The position numbers were made by a program, and so were the translations under genes. This document shows, piece by piece, positions 29,115-40,774 of a stretch of 64,000 nt of DNA (its first letter is position 1; the number at the start of each line of letters is the position of its first letter). Origin of the DNA: Arthonia radiata (taxonomy: Eukaryota; Ascomycota; Arthoniomycetes; Arthoniales; Arthoniaceae). A model generated the notes under the pieces. That model saw only the letters and a program-made list of their open reading frames with translations, did no database searches and was not told where the DNA came from. The stretch spans positions 558,001-622,000 of the forward strand of contig PSQN01000015.1 of the NCBI GenBank assembly GCA_002989075.1. Direction: 5' to 3'.

Positions 29115-29537
29115 GGTGTTAGTGAGCTGCTTGCTTTGGCTATGGGTATACAGTCGTTTTGAGTAGCTGGAAAGCTGTATTTGTTCAGATGAGAGGTTTC
29201 TGAGAGAGCCGTCTGTCTGTTCAAGATTGGTGCTGCTGTCTATAAACTTCTTGAAGCTTTCGGCCAATCAGAAAGCTCGGGAACGACGCTAACACTTTTC
29301 ACCATACTGACGTAGGAAACGCATGTGATTATTCGGCCTCGACCCGAGCTGACATTGGCTTTGGATTTATTCAACAAGTCCTTGAAGAAGCTTATCCTGC
29401 AAAAGAGAATTATACGTAGCAGCCACGCATCAATTCACAGGTCCGCAACTCTCGCAGGAGCTTGTATTTGGCCGCTGGCCAGCCACGACTCACCTCACCC
29501 ACTTTCAGGCTACACCACCTTACAGCCCTGAGCCTGC
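29115..29537. promoter_or_regulatory. Divergent promoter between the dynein light chain and CIA1
   Basis: 423 bp separate two diverging start codons. I see no gene; promoters of both must lie here. No specific site is assigned. Confidence 0.45.
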
Positions 29538-30980
29538 ATGGCTACCCCTAATCTCACCATCAGGCCCCTCGCCACACTAACACCGCCCTTCACCTCACGC
29601 TCCTGGCAATCTGCACCCCACCCTTACCTCCCCCTGCTCGCCGCAGCCTCATCGGACAAAATCGTCCGTGTCTACTCCCTCACGACCTTCACGCAGCAAT
29701 CCCAAATCACAGGCGGCCACAAGCGCACCGTCCGCGCCGTAGCCTGGAAGCCTGGTCTCCCCTCCGACCCCGAGTCCATCCTTGCGACCGGCTCCTTCGA
29801 CCACTACGCCGGCATCTGGAAGGGCGATAACCGGAAACGGAGGATCGGGGGAGCTTGGCTGGCGCGGACGCGAAACGCTGGTGGATCTGACGATGCTCTC
29901 GGTGAGAACGGTGAGGATGACGCAGACGAGCCGCTGGACTCAGGCGACGAAGACGACTACGCCTACGCGGTCCAGCTTGCAGGGCATGATTCCGAGATTA
30001 AGTCCCTGACGTGGTCGCCGCATGGCACGTTCTTGGCGACGTGCTCACGCGACAAGTCGGTCTGGATCTGGGAGACGCTTCCAGATGACGACGATAATCT
30101 GGAGACGGTGGCAGTGTTGCAGGAGCATGAGGGCGACGTGAAGTGTGTGGCGTGGCATCCGGCTGATGAGGGGTGTTTGGCGAGCGGGAGCTATGATGAG
30201 AATGTGAGGGTGTGGCGGGAGGATATTGAGGGGGAGTGGACGTGCGTAGGGCTGGGAGAGGGGCATGGGGGGACGGTTTGGTGTGTGGCGTGGGAGCCTG
30301 TGGGGCATGTGGAGCGGATGCAGCGGTTGTTGGCTGGTGAGGCTGCGGCAACGGGAGAGCCTCACAGCGGCGAAGTGAACGGGATCAAGCCCGCGGACGA
30401 TGACACGCCGAAGTCGGGCCCAAGGATTATGTCGTGCTCAGATGACCTTACGATACGGATTTGGCGAAGAAAGCCGAAGCCGCCGCGAAAGGAGCCTGAA
30501 GGCCCGCGAATACCGAGTATTATTCGCAGTACGAGTGACGAGGAGGACTGGTATGAGGAGCAACAACTACCAAAGGCGCACGAGAGAGCAGTCTATGCGA
30601 TCAGTTGGAGTGAACGGACAGGAAGGGTGGTGAGTTGTGGAAGCGATGGTAAGATCGTAATGTACGAGGAACGAGCAAAAGGAACGTTATCTGGCGCTCA
30701 GGGGCCCGTGTTGGCTGGCGACAACGATGTCGATGTGCGTATGACGAACGGTGCCGAGGCTAACGGTGAGAAAAACACCCTAACGCAGCCGCAGGACGAG
30801 GGAGCCAAGACTGAATGGCATGTCCTTGCCACCTTGGAAGCTGCACACGGCGTGTTTGAGGTGAATCATGTCTGTTGGGTACGAAGGTATGACAAAGACA
30901 AGCGTCATAAAGATGAAGAGATCCTTGTCAGCACAGGTGACGACGGCGAAGTCAAGGTCTGGACACTCGAGGATCTCTGA
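29538..30980 (+). CDS. CIA1: Cytosolic iron-sulfur assembly protein Cia1 (WD40)
   Basis: A single exon of 480 aa. The WD40 repeats are readable in order: LAAASSDKIVRVYSL, SILATGSFDHYAGIWKG, FLATCSRDKSVWIWET, CLASGSYDENVRVWRE, IMSCSDDLTIRIWRR, RVVSCGSDGKIVMYEE and ILVSTGDDGEVKVW at the C-terminus. The first repeat's N-terminal lead (SRSWQSAPHPYLPLLAAASS) and the HKRTVRAVAWKP linker are typical of CIAO1/Cia1. Acidic or low-complexity inserts enlarge two blades (around residues 130-145 and 380-425), as is common in filamentous fungi. Cia1 is the docking platform of the cytosolic targeting complex that delivers Fe-S clusters to DNA polymerases, primases and other proteins. The seven-blade propeller appears complete. 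Confidence 0.92.
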   Translation: MATPNLTIRPLATLTPPFTSRSWQSAPHPYLPLLAAASSDKIVRVYSLTTFTQQSQITGGHKRTVRAVAWKPGLPSDPESILATGSFDHYAGIWKGDNRKRRIGGAWLARTRNAGGSDDALGENGEDDADEPLDSGDEDDYAYAVQLAGHDSEIKSLTWSPHGTFLATCSRDKSVWIWETLPDDDDNLETVAVLQEHEGDVKCVAWHPADEGCLASGSYDENVRVWREDIEGEWTCVGLGEGHGGTVWCVAWEPVGHVERMQRLLAGEAAATGEPHSGEVNGIKPADDDTPKSGPRIMSCSDDLTIRIWRRKPKPPRKEPEGPRIPSIIRSTSDEEDWYEEQQLPKAHERAVYAISWSERTGRVVSCGSDGKIVMYEERAKGTLSGAQGPVLAGDNDVDVRMTNGAEANGEKNTLTQPQDEGAKTEWHVLATLEAAHGVFEVNHVCWVRRYDKDKRHKDEEILVSTGDDGEVKVWTLEDL

Positions 30981-31673
30981 TAATCTGAGCGAGAATCATA
31001 TCTCCGTCAAAGCTGCATCGTTGGTTGAGAACGGTCGTTTGCTTCATATCAAGAGTCGCATTCGCGTGGCAACCCACTTGCTCACTGACGTGGATTAGGC
31101 TGGCAGTCTCAACACGACAATGCGTGATAGGTCCATGTCTGGCTATCGACTTGCTCCGAGCAAGAACATAGATAGGATAGCGATTTGGAGTCCCAGCATC
31201 GAGACGACTCAGAACGCCGCGTGTGAGAAAATAAAAACTCGATTAGTGGCATGAATCAGTCGCGAGGTGGACTGCCTGAAATTGCTCGATCCAGCAGCCG
31301 CAAGGAACTCAAGAAGATTGTGTGGAAGCGGCGCACGTCGGCATTTATTGGTCAAATTTAAGCTGTCTGCTGAAACAATCTTGAAGACATCGTGCCTGTG
31401 TGTGTTTGATGAAGCATTTGGAATGATTTAATTAATCATTGAGAGGAGGTCGATCGAAATCACTTGTAAGTTGTGCATGGGATACCAGCCCTAGAAGAAC
31501 ATGAACTTCTTGAAGCCGTGCTCATACATCGAGGCTATCTTTAGACTCTCACATCCTCACCTACCATAGATGATCCAATAGATCCACAACTATATGCGAA
31601 AATTCTATCATGCCATTGCGCTCCCTCATCATAATCGAGACCGTGCCTTATCGCTCTGGCAGCTGCGCGCTCA
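30981..31673. other. Convergent 3' intergenic region
   Basis: About 690 bp between converging genes. I see no gene or repeat. Confidence 0.5.
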
Positions 31674-33551
31674 TCAGCGAGCACGCCCCTTACCTTTCCG
31701 CGACTTCTGTACTGGAGCGATATCAGCAAAGAACCCCTGCGATCGACTGCGCCGGGGCGGGTCGAGGCGAGCACCACTGCTTTGCTGACTCTGGTTTCCG
31801 GCGTCCGCAGCACCGCCCGCTCCGCCATTGAGTTTCCGGTTCACGCCACTGGTACGGCCATTCGCGCGAGCGCGAGGGCCTACGATGTCAGCGTCAACAT
31901 TGATTGCCTGATCAGGGTGCAGGCCACTTAGATCATCATCATCCTGAGTAAGATCGATAAACAATGGAGGTCCTGCGTCCGGGCCAGGTGCCGGAATAGG
32001 TGCGAACTTGATGTCTTCATTTTCGCCTTCGCCGTCTTGACCAGTGTTATCATTGGCGCGGTTATGGGGCTGTGCAGCGTGGTTCACCGCGTCGCCGCCG
32101 TACGGATCAACATCGTTGGGGTCGTTGATATCATTCATCCAATTGTGAATGTTCGAAAGGTCATTGCTTCGATTGACCACATTGTCGGCGTCCATCTCAT
32201 GGTCGGCTCCGTTTTTCCCATAAATCACGTTGTTATTAGCGTCTGGCACGTCTGCCTCGCCTTCATTCAGAGTCTGAGCACTTCCATGCCTTCCAGGCGG
32301 CAGAGGAATGTTGTTCATCATAAAGTAATCGTTCGTGCCTAGCTGCTGTCGAAGTTCATTCCTCGAATCTTCATTGTCGCTTTCGGCAAGCCTCGCAGCC
32401 CACGGATCGGTCATGTCATTGTGAACAACGGGCGCTTCGCCGTCATCTACTTGCACGAACATGGGTGACTCTCTGGTCTTGGTCCGCTTCTTCCTGCTCT
32501 TGCGAGCGTTCGCTGCTTTCTTACGTCCTGCAGTCGCGGGGCCAGGCCCACCATTAGCATCACCACCGCTGTCGAGATTCGCGACAGCAGCTGGCTGCGT
32601 CTTTTTCCGCGGGCGTGGATTCTTGTTGCCTGTCTGGCGAGTACGCTTGCGACCCTCTTTTGCTGCTGGCGGCGGTGTCTTCTCTTTGTGTCCGAGAAAT
32701 TGGCAATCGTCACTGTCGCCATCTTCATCATCACTACGAATCCCAAGACGCCGTTTTCGGTCCATAACAGTCTCAAGATCGTTCAAGACCTGGCGCGCCT
32801 GCCCGGCACGCTGTAGGAAGCGCGCATTGGATGAGGCAATGAGACCAAGTTCTCGTAGCTGGGCCTCATCGCGGAGTTTAAAATCGAAAATGTACCATGG
32901 ATTGTCGTCATCGATTTGGAGATAGTCATAAAGGGGCTCTTTCTCCTTCGCCCTCCCGACCGGTTTTGGCTTCGCCCTTCCACTTGGCCGGTGAGCGTGC
33001 GCAAGCTCGGGATTTCTGAGCAGCTTCTTCTGATCGAAAGCATGCGCGCGGTCGTCATCTCTCAGCTTTAGTCCCTTTACGCGTGGTTGAATGATCCCTT
33101 TGACCTTCAGCCGATAGAAGCAAATGGAGATGGTATCTTGATTTGTATCTTCGTCGCGGATGTCCTCCTCGCGTATATCATTAGGGCGACGGGCCGGGAC
33201 AAAGCAGAAGTAGAGGTCTTTCAGCGAACCACAGCTGCCTTTTTTAATGTTTTGGGTCCAGCCGCCTTGGACTTGCTGGCTCGTGATCTTCTGTCTATAC
33301 ACCACCTCACCCTCAAATTTTATCTCAAGTTTCCAGTGCAACGACACATCGAACTTCTGGTGCTGAGGAGGCAAGAACGCAATATATATTGAGAAGAATT
33401 CGTCAGATCTCGATTCGACGTATTTGATTGAATCGCGTGTTCGCATAGGCTGGTTCTTCCACCAGTCGTAGAGCGGAGCGCCATTGGGACCAGTGTTTTC
33501 GCGTCGTATTTCCACTTCAATGCCGTCCTTTTGCACGTGATTGTTCGACAT
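31674..33551 (-). CDS. Large uncharacterised protein with a DUF7918-like N-terminal domain
   Basis: A single-exon frame; the ATG at 33551 (MSNNHVQKDGIEVEIRRENT) gives 625 aa, and the upstream in-frame extension is unlikely. Residues 1-180 hold a beta-rich domain (KYVESRSDEFFSIYIAFLPP, WKLEIKFEGEVVYRQ, DTISICFYRLKVKGI) that resembles fungal DUF7918 in its strand order; this is a pattern impression only. A charged segment follows (KPKPVGRAKEKEPLYDYLQI), then two basic tracts near residues 330-395 (RKRTRQTGNKNPRPRKK and KSRKKRTKTR) that look like nuclear localisation signals. The C-terminal half is Asn/Asp-rich and disordered, ending in KSRKGKGRAR. Function is unknown; nuclear localisation is inferred. 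Confidence 0.72.
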   Translation of the reverse strand: MSNNHVQKDGIEVEIRRENTGPNGAPLYDWWKNQPMRTRDSIKYVESRSDEFFSIYIAFLPPQHQKFDVSLHWKLEIKFEGEVVYRQKITSQQVQGGWTQNIKKGSCGSLKDLYFCFVPARRPNDIREEDIRDEDTNQDTISICFYRLKVKGIIQPRVKGLKLRDDDRAHAFDQKKLLRNPELAHAHRPSGRAKPKPVGRAKEKEPLYDYLQIDDDNPWYIFDFKLRDEAQLRELGLIASSNARFLQRAGQARQVLNDLETVMDRKRRLGIRSDDEDGDSDDCQFLGHKEKTPPPAAKEGRKRTRQTGNKNPRPRKKTQPAAVANLDSGGDANGGPGPATAGRKKAANARKSRKKRTKTRESPMFVQVDDGEAPVVHNDMTDPWAARLAESDNEDSRNELRQQLGTNDYFMMNNIPLPPGRHGSAQTLNEGEADVPDANNNVIYGKNGADHEMDADNVVNRSNDLSNIHNWMNDINDPNDVDPYGGDAVNHAAQPHNRANDNTGQDGEGENEDIKFAPIPAPGPDAGPPLFIDLTQDDDDLSGLHPDQAINVDADIVGPRARANGRTSGVNRKLNGGAGGAADAGNQSQQSSGARLDPPRRSRSQGFFADIAPVQKSRKGKGRAR

Positions 33552-34564
33552 TGCGTCGGGTTCAGGGACGGGTCCGGCACTGATTAGCCAGCAGATACCG
33601 AAGCGACCACTCCAAGGCAAATCCCGGAAAGTCTTGCGAAGGCGTGTAAGCTGCTGATTTTGACGAGGTCGAAATAATGGTTCGAGGCTTCAAAGGCAAG
33701 GGAAGACAGTGACTGGCAATGGTCGTTGGGCGTTCAAAGAGGTCATCATCAAGAGAGCGGAAGAGAAGTGAGCGATGTCGACAACTCTTCGGTGAGCCGG
33801 TCATGCCGTTGGTGCGATAGAGCAAGCTGCACCAGAGCGTCGGCGAGTGCGCTGCAGGCCCATCAGAGAGTCGCGGCAGGTGAAACCTAGGGTGAACAAG
33901 CTATAGTCAAAACAATGTTCACAGACTTCTAATGAATAGTCGTATTTCATGCAAGGGGAAATGAAGAGAATCGTCTGCGAGTACTGTGCAGGCAGCTCCT
34001 GCCAACCCAAAATAATGCGCGTTGAAAGACTCAAGTGTTTGTACAAGTGTGTCTTTGGATGTACAAGTGCACCAAATTGACATTTAAATACCTTGACGAG
34101 GCAAACGATGCCATTAACTTCCACGACGGTCAGACAGTCGCTTTGAAGTCGTCAGTGACGAGGATGTGCAAGCTCCGAGTTAGTGAGCGTCGAGAGCATG
34201 TACGCTCGCAGGAATGTATGCTTTCTGTTGGCTCTGCTGCTATCATTGAGAGCATCTATGTTGAAAGAAATCAAAACATAATGCTGTGACAATGACATTG
34301 CTGATGCTCCCGCGTAGACTGGTTCAAGGCAAAACGATTTCATCTTCATGTCCCCAAAGAACCTCCAAACGCCTTGCCATGCGTGTGCGAGAATCTTCTG
34401 CAACATCGTGAATCTAAAAGGGCCGTGAAACGGGTACACGAAGGTTCGGTCGGGTGCGATTTGGCCGTCGTGGATCTGTGCGACTCAATGTATGAAAGCC
34501 CGTGCGGACATCAAAGCAAAACACTTGGCCCCATTTCCACGAATACTGTCAACGGTGGCCCGCC
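33552..34564. other. Intergenic, about 1 kb, no supported gene
   Basis: Spacer between two minus-strand genes. Short open frames exist on both strands without recognisable features. Confidence 0.5.
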
Positions 34565-35416
34565 TTACCAAGGCCCAACTTGCACAGGGCCTCCGCCACC
34601 GTATGAGCCGCTCATCAGCTGCTGGCGGATCGACATGATATCTTCATTATTGTCCTCCGGCGCACGTCCGGTAGCGGCGCCGTCCATCCAACCAAGAGAG
34701 CCCCGCAACTCCGTAACGGCAGCCTGCAGCCTGCCGCCAGAGCCTTGGTTGTGACGAGCCAGTTTCTGATCCCATCCGCTGAGCTGCAGCTGGATGCCTC
34801 CACCCTTCTTTGCTGCTTCTTTGATGACGAGGGCCCATGCTTGGCCCATCTCCTCGTACGCGTCATGCTTATGACGGTTGTGTTGATATGAATCCCAATT
34901 CGGCAACTGATGAATCATCGTGGTGGCTCCGTCGAGATATTCGAGGGATGTGGAAGGTTGCGATTCGTTCGGTGGTAGGAAATGGGGCGTGTAGTCTCTC
35001 AGAGCTTCGAGTAGCTCCATCAGAGATTGGCGGACGCGGTTGTAGGCGTACTCCGCCGTTGGTCGATCTCCATAAGGGAAGGCGTTGCGGAGGGATAGTT
35101 GGTAATCAGAAAGGACGCTGAGTGCAGCAGCCACCGAGGGTCGAGGAGCTGCTGAGACTATCTGAGCACCAATTTGCGGGTGTTGATCGCATATGGTACG
35201 CAGGACGTTACGAAGTTGGTCGGGTGTGAGGGTCTCCAATAGCCGTGGCAAAGGGAGTGGGCCGCCGGTGACTCCGGTTCTCGGCTTCTTGATAGGTCTT
35301 GGTCGAGCAAATTGCAAACGTGATGGCGTGGTGGGCCCTGGAGATGGCGATAATGACGGACGGCTCATGGATTCGTCTTGAAGATCATCGTCGGCTTTTC
35401 GCTTTCGTGTGGACAT
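34565..35416 (-). CDS. STS1: Nuclear proteasome tethering factor Sts1/Cut8
   Basis: A single-exon frame of 283 aa from the ATG at 35416 (MSTRKRKADD). A basic N-terminus (RKRK, then RPRPIKKPR) provides nuclear targeting. The conserved Cut8 helical domain follows: LPRLLETLTPDQLRNVLRTI then CDQHPQIGAQI, AAPRPSVAAALSVLSDYQLS, FPYGDRPTAEYAYNRVRQSL then MELLEALRDY. Cut8/Sts1 binds proteasomes and anchors them at the nuclear envelope, aiding mitotic protein destruction. The protein ends with a Gly-rich tail (SYGGGGPVQVGPW). Length and domain order match the family. Confidence 0.9.
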   Translation of the reverse strand: MSTRKRKADDDLQDESMSRPSLSPSPGPTTPSRLQFARPRPIKKPRTGVTGGPLPLPRLLETLTPDQLRNVLRTICDQHPQIGAQIVSAAPRPSVAAALSVLSDYQLSLRNAFPYGDRPTAEYAYNRVRQSLMELLEALRDYTPHFLPPNESQPSTSLEYLDGATTMIHQLPNWDSYQHNRHKHDAYEEMGQAWALVIKEAAKKGGGIQLQLSGWDQKLARHNQGSGGRLQAAVTELRGSLGWMDGAATGRAPEDNNEDIMSIRQQLMSGSYGGGGPVQVGPW

Positions 35417-36521
35417 GGCGGCAGCTGTGTTAGTGGTGAGTGATTGCAATGAAACTTGGAGTTGTCAAAGATGTCACGTACAGTTGATTGCTGAAAGGTG
35501 TTGCAGTCCAAGCTGATGAGGACTAGAAGAAGCAGGAACGAGGATACCACCGCCTTGCATGTTGTGAAGGAGGAGGTGAGAGGTGCTAGAAAGCTGGAGA
35601 GCTTCTCACTTCAAACGCAGACATGGAACGCACTTGCACAACGGGTGCGTGATCTTGTAGAAGGCGAAGCTCCGGAAGGGCAGACTAGGCAGGTGACAAG
35701 GCCGTGAGAGAGACGGAGCGACAGAAGAGGGTGATGAAGGTGTGCGGCACTTTGTTAGCGAGAAGTCTAAGCAAGAGCAAGTGACCGAAACAGGCAGTAC
35801 ACGAGTATATTTCAACGCTAGTATTCGCGTCTACTAAGCGCGTATTTCCGACAGGGCCACTAGCTCCGTGGAAGATAGATGATACTTGTCGTCTCGTCTG
35901 GTTTCATCTCCGAGAAACATTTGTTTGATGCAAGCAATGCCTCGACGTCGACGCCCCTAGCAAACCGACACTCTGGAGACAGACATGTAGAGTCTGTGAG
36001 GATTTCCATGGGTCCGCTCACTCACGCATTCGTTCATCAATTCATTCGTTGATGCATTCATTCATGTTTGCTATCTAACAAGGTTCTAGGAGTACATCTC
36101 ACACCAGAAAGGCTGTGAGATGCCATCATGGATCATGCGCACGGTCACGAGGTAGAAATGAAACGCTCCATGAGGCATTATCTGGCGTTTCAGGAAGCAA
36201 GTCAGAGAGACAGTGTCTTAACTCTTGATTTCGTGTCCTGCATCGGCGTGCGCTAAACACGGATCACGCATTACTGTCGAATCGTGAGGTAGGTATTTGG
36301 CGACGAGGGATCGTAAACAACAAGTGGAAAGATACAGACGGATCTTTGATCCCCGCTACGCAAACCCTTGCTGGCTGGGATGGGTATCAATGATCCGGCC
36401 TTACCTTTACGTACCTTTCGATCTTGATACTTGTGGTGATGCCCTGTCATAGGTCAGCGCAGCCAGTCGAGGGTGTAGCAAACCTGGAAGAACCTCGACT
36501 TTTGCTGTGCCACGGCTATCT
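35417..36521. other. Intergenic, 1.1 kb, with an ATTC-rich repetitive patch
   Basis: Holds the sts1 promoter and the mtr4 3' flank. A loosely tetranucleotide ATTC/ATTG-rich stretch occurs near 36025-36065, including a CATCAA...TTGATG inverted repeat. No gene is seen. Confidence 0.5.
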
Positions 36522-39500
36522 CTATAAGTATAGCGATTGCGCCGAGACAATGTCGCGCCTCAGCTTCGACAGCGCTTCTTCGAACTTCTTCTCCAGCTCT
36601 TCACTGCCCATTACCTTCGCCGCTTGAGCAATCTGGCGCAAAAGCTCCTCTAGCCGACGAAACAGTCGAATCAAGTTCCCTTCGTAGACTTCGGTCATCT
36701 TGCAAATTGATGCGAACGAAGCTCCTTTGGTCCACGCGTACACCACTTCCATTAGCTGTGGTTTGAAGCCCTGCACATACTCATCCTCATTGACGGGCAT
36801 TTTGCTCTCCTGCGACACCTTCGCAACAATACGAGCCTGCTTTTGAATCTCTTTGAACGGCTTTTGCAAGTCGTCTCGCATTCTCTCAGCCTCCTCAGCC
36901 TTCTCTTCAAAGATGAAGCAACTCAAACAAGCTGCACACTGCTCTGGGGACATCTCATTGAAGAAGCGATTGAACAGCAGCTCACTCAACACGAGTTCAT
37001 CTCCCGTACTGATCTCACATGCGGCACGAGCCTTCATCTGTACCACGTCGCTATCGTTGATGAAACCAAGTCGTCGCAGCACCCTCTTTCTACACTTCAA
37101 CTCATCAAGCTGCATAATAGCCAAGGCCGTTTGTATCTGCTTCTTGAGAGCTTTGACGGTGTTGTAATGCTCCATTTTCTTCGAGTATTGCTCGAAAAGC
37201 TCTGACAGGCGAGGCGATTTGGTAAGCTGGTTAGAAGCCAGGCGATGCTGCAAGGTCTCGATTTTCTTCAATAACTTCTTGAACTTCTCGTCTCGAATGC
37301 CCATGTGCTCAACCGGGTCAAGTGTTGCCATTCCTGTGGGGAACTTTACCAGGACAGCATTTACCGACTTTTGCAGCGATTCCATCGCTCCGGGCGCCTT
37401 GAGATTGTCCGGCAAGAATAAACGAATGTGGCCGATCTGGTCTATGGCTGATAGGGCTACGGGAATGATCTCAAGCTTCGTCTTCTCGTCGGCTTTGGGT
37501 GGTCGCACGCCACCCGGTATGCCTGCCATTGGTGAGACATCGCTGGGATCTGCAGCGATTATGATGGCCGTATCGACATTGTAAAGATCTTGTGGCCTCG
37601 AATCTTTTGGAGCCTTTTTGGCATCCATCTTGCGGTGCAGTATCACAGTACCCCAGCCAAAGTCGACATCGTGCCATTTGACATGGATCATACGTCCAGG
37701 TTGCATGAATTGCAAACAGTAGTTCGGGTGGGTTACTACGTCGTGCCTATCTCTCGCATAGCTGTCAAGCTGCTTCCGCAAGTCATAGTATTCCTTGACT
37801 GCGGGTTCGTCCTGAATCTGAATGTTGGCTCTCTCGGCTTCTGCTTCGTGCAGTTGCTTCTCGAGACCCGAGACGGACGCAGTATTCTGAAACTGGTAGA
37901 AGCATTTCTCCAGCATGAATTCCGGCGACACGCCTTCCACGCGAAGCAGATTCAGAATCATGTTGTAGCCCAGATGGAAAGCCGAATTTAACTTATCTTG
38001 TTCGCCGCGAACGATGTCCTTGGCAACTGCTGGCTCCATCTTCTCGTCGATCATCATGATAACGATACCGCGTTCATCGATGCCGCGACGACCCGCTCGC
38101 CCGGACATCTGAATGAACTCGGAGGGAGTGACCCATCGCTGCGAATGGCCATCAAACTTTCTCACACTCGTAAAAACCACAGTCTTTGCAGGCATGTTCA
38201 GACCAATGGAGAAAGTCTCGGTCGCAAAGAGAACCTTGAGCAGATTTTCCTGGAAGAGGATCTCAATTACTTCCTTCAATATCGGCAGCAACCCAGAGTG
38301 GTGGATACCAATACCACGTCGAAGTAAGGGTAAGATGTTCTGTATCTGCGGCAGCTCCTTGTCTTCTGCAGCCAGAGAGTCGAGTGCGCCAGTGAAGACT
38401 TTGGTCACCATCTCCTTCTCGTCGTCATTGTTGAACGACAGCTGGCTCATCTGGAGTGCATACGCCTCGCAGTCACGCTTGCTGAAGCTGAAGACGATGA
38501 CAGGATTGAAGCTTCGCTGCATGATCATCTTGACGATCTTGTAGATGTCTGAAGGGCCCTTATTGCCACCCTTGTTGAGTTTCTTGTCCTTTCCTTTGCC
38601 CTTTCGCCGCGCCATAGGATCTGCAGGGTTATCACCTTGGCGCTCGGCAATTGCGTTCATGGCCTTGCCAAAATTGTCCTCCCTGAATGCACCCTTCTCA
38701 TCGACAACAAGATGGATGCCGTCTCCACCAGCTGGGAAGAGATAGTGCTGAAGCGGAGTTGGGCGGAAGTCGGTGTAGACGACATGGCAAGGCTGGTTGT
38801 GAGTCTTGACGATCCACTCGGCGAATTGCATGGCGTTTGGTATGGTGGCAGAAAGGAATACGTAGCGGACTTTGTCAGGTAATAAGATGATGGTCTCCTC
38901 CCAGACGACACCTCGAGACTTGTCGCGTAGATAGTGAACTTCGTCAAACACGACCCAGCCTACCTCCCGCATGATCTCCGAGCCGCGGTATAGCATAGAA
39001 CGCAAGATCTCAGTAGTCATGACGAGACAGGTGGCGGTAGGGTTGATGGTCACATCACCCGTCATTAGACCCACATCACCAAACGTCTCATGAAACTCAC
39101 GGTACTTTTGATTACTGAGAGCTTTGATGGGGCTAGTGTAGATGACTCGCTGGTTGTTCTTCAAACATTGTGCGATTGCATACTCTGCGACGACTGTTTT
39201 GCCGGCACTCGTGTGCGCAGAGACCAGGACACTCTCATTGCGCTGAACCGACGCAATTGAGACTTTCTGAAAGGGATCAAGCTCAAAGGGCCATTTGCGG
39301 GCAGGCTCTTCTGGGTGAACGTAGTCATGAATGGATGTGTAGTTGTAGTCGAGAGGCAGGGACACTTGATGGCGGACTTGATGAGACAATACGACATTGC
39401 CACTTTCTTTCTGTGCTTGAAGACCTGCAGCGACCGCGACCTCTCTTGACTCTTCAGTCTCGAAGGCATCAGCCACTCTTGCCTCTGGTTCAGCTTTTGA

Positions 39501-39758
39501 GCGAGCCGGTTCTTCAGAGATCTCGGCAGGCGCGTCTTCCGCATCGGCCATTGGCTCGTCGCTCGCATCTCGTTTCAGACGCTTGGCGCTGGTAGGCGAG
39601 GAGTCGCCATTGACATCGTTAGACTCGGCGGGCGTCTTGTGCTCTTGCTGAGCTTTGACGACGCCATTGGCGAGTCGCTTTTTTGCCTGTGAGGGGCTAC
39701 TGTTGCCATTAGCGTTGCCATTTGGCTGCTCGTCGAACACATCGAAGAGATTGTTCAT
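36522..39758 (-). CDS. MTR4: Exosome-associated RNA helicase Mtr4
   Basis: A single exon of 1078 aa. A disordered acidic N-terminus (about 120 residues) precedes the DExH helicase core: AHTSAGKT Walker A at 181-188, FDEVHYLRD at 271-279, VFLSATIPN, and [10 protein letters not shown] motif VI. Between the core and the C-terminus lies the arch/KOW region ([20 protein letters not shown]), then the DSHCT helical domain at the end ([20 protein letters not shown] and the terminal AQSLYL). Mtr4 unwinds RNA for the nuclear exosome and TRAMP complex. The arch separates it from Ski2 relatives, and the short divergent N-terminus fits Mtr4. The protein appears complete and intronless. Confidence 0.97.
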   Translation of the reverse strand: MNNLFDVFDEQPNGNANGNSSPSQAKKRLANGVVKAQQEHKTPAESNDVNGDSSPTSAKRLKRDASDEPMADAEDAPAEISEEPARSKAEPEARVADAFETEESREVAVAAGLQAQKESGNVVLSHQVRHQVSLPLDYNYTSIHDYVHPEEPARKWPFELDPFQKVSIASVQRNESVLVSAHTSAGKTVVAEYAIAQCLKNNQRVIYTSPIKALSNQKYREFHETFGDVGLMTGDVTINPTATCLVMTTEILRSMLYRGSEIMREVGWVVFDEVHYLRDKSRGVVWEETIILLPDKVRYVFLSATIPNAMQFAEWIVKTHNQPCHVVYTDFRPTPLQHYLFPAGGDGIHLVVDEKGAFREDNFGKAMNAIAERQGDNPADPMARRKGKGKDKKLNKGGNKGPSDIYKIVKMIMQRSFNPVIVFSFSKRDCEAYALQMSQLSFNNDDEKEMVTKVFTGALDSLAAEDKELPQIQNILPLLRRGIGIHHSGLLPILKEVIEILFQENLLKVLFATETFSIGLNMPAKTVVFTSVRKFDGHSQRWVTPSEFIQMSGRAGRRGIDERGIVIMMIDEKMEPAVAKDIVRGEQDKLNSAFHLGYNMILNLLRVEGVSPEFMLEKCFYQFQNTASVSGLEKQLHEAEAERANIQIQDEPAVKEYYDLRKQLDSYARDRHDVVTHPNYCLQFMQPGRMIHVKWHDVDFGWGTVILHRKMDAKKAPKDSRPQDLYNVDTAIIIAADPSDVSPMAGIPGGVRPPKADEKTKLEIIPVALSAIDQIGHIRLFLPDNLKAPGAMESLQKSVNAVLVKFPTGMATLDPVEHMGIRDEKFKKLLKKIETLQHRLASNQLTKSPRLSELFEQYSKKMEHYNTVKALKKQIQTALAIMQLDELKCRKRVLRRLGFINDSDVVQMKARAACEISTGDELVLSELLFNRFFNEMSPEQCAACLSCFIFEEKAEEAERMRDDLQKPFKEIQKQARIVAKVSQESKMPVNEDEYVQGFKPQLMEVVYAWTKGASFASICKMTEVYEGNLIRLFRRLEELLRQIAQAAKVMGSEELEKKFEEALSKLRRDIVSAQSLYL

Positions 39759-40038
39759 GACCGAGGGTCAAAGAAGCACGACAGGTGGGAGTTGTTGTGA
39801 ATGGGATGAAGCGGTCGAAGAGGAAGTTGCTTTGAGATCGAGAAATCTCAAGCGCACAGCACAATTACCGCATCAGGCAATCTTGGAGCTCACCCCAGCC
39901 AAAGGAGCTTTGAGTCGCATCTTCAACTCCTTCTTCAACTCGAACTGGAATAATCACCCTGAAGAATAAGTGATTCGCTTCGCAAGGTATGGACTCTTGA
40001 CTAGGCGTCGGAGCGACCTGTTGCTTACCCAGCCTCAG

Positions 40039-40383
40039 ATGCTTGCCCGACCGGTCCTCCGTGCGTCTGCCGCAACTTGGATGATTGCCCGCAGAGGCCT
40101 CCATTCTACACGAGCGCAACTATCGAGCCCATACCACTACCCGGAAGGGCCGCGAACCAACATCCCCTTCAACCCCCTCACACGGTTTTTCTGGTTGCGA
40201 TACTCCCTCTTTTGCGGTATGCGACATGGTATTTCCACAGCTCGGAAAAGAGTACTGATCATACACAGGCACCGGCTTCTTCCTACCCTTCGGCATCGCT
40301 TGTAAGCCGACATTGACAAGAATCACCGTTACGAACGAGACCTAACTAGTGCTCCAGATTGGCAATTACATAAAAACCAATGA
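40039..40383 (+). CDS. COX8: Cytochrome c oxidase subunit VIIc (Cox8), three exons
   Basis: Exons 40039-40216, 40269-40301 and 40358-40383, with introns of 52 bp (GTATGC donor) and 56 bp (GTAAGC donor, CTAAC branch), join to 78 aa. The first exon holds an Arg-rich presequence (MLARPVLRASAATWMIARRG) and the conserved PYHYPEGPRTNIPFNPLTRF. The second and third supply the membrane span (FCGTGFFLPFGIAYWQL) and the last exon only eight codons before the stop. The YPEGP...NIPFN motif and length identify the smallest nuclear subunit of complex IV in the inner membrane. The gene diverges from mtr4 across 280 bp. Only the spliced reading gives an intact protein. Confidence 0.92.
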
Positions 40384-40774
40384 TCGTGGCCACAATGCGC
40401 ACAACCGGCGAAACAGCATGGCCTTTGCATGTCCACGATATGAGGCAGGACTAGGGCGCAAAGAAGAGGCGCTGGTGTCGAAACAAACACACATTTGTAC
40501 ATGTAGCATTGCAGAAACCTAGTTTGCCCACGTGCGCCACACATGGTTCAAACACTTGCCCCAGCTATGATTGTCGCACATGCATGCCGTGTTCCCGATA
40601 TTGTGTCATAGCATCTTGAAGACCTAAGTACTATCTCGTATTACATTCCGGATTGAGCTCATTGAATTGTGTAGACGAAGTCAGTAGCCCGCGTCTGCGT
40701 CACAATCCGGAAATTAGAGAAGTTCTAACCGTTCTTGGCTCATCTTCCAGCACCTGATTCTGCGACATCGAAAG
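40384..40774. other. Intergenic, elp1 promoter
   Basis: About 390 bp between tandem genes; no gene seen. Confidence 0.45.
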
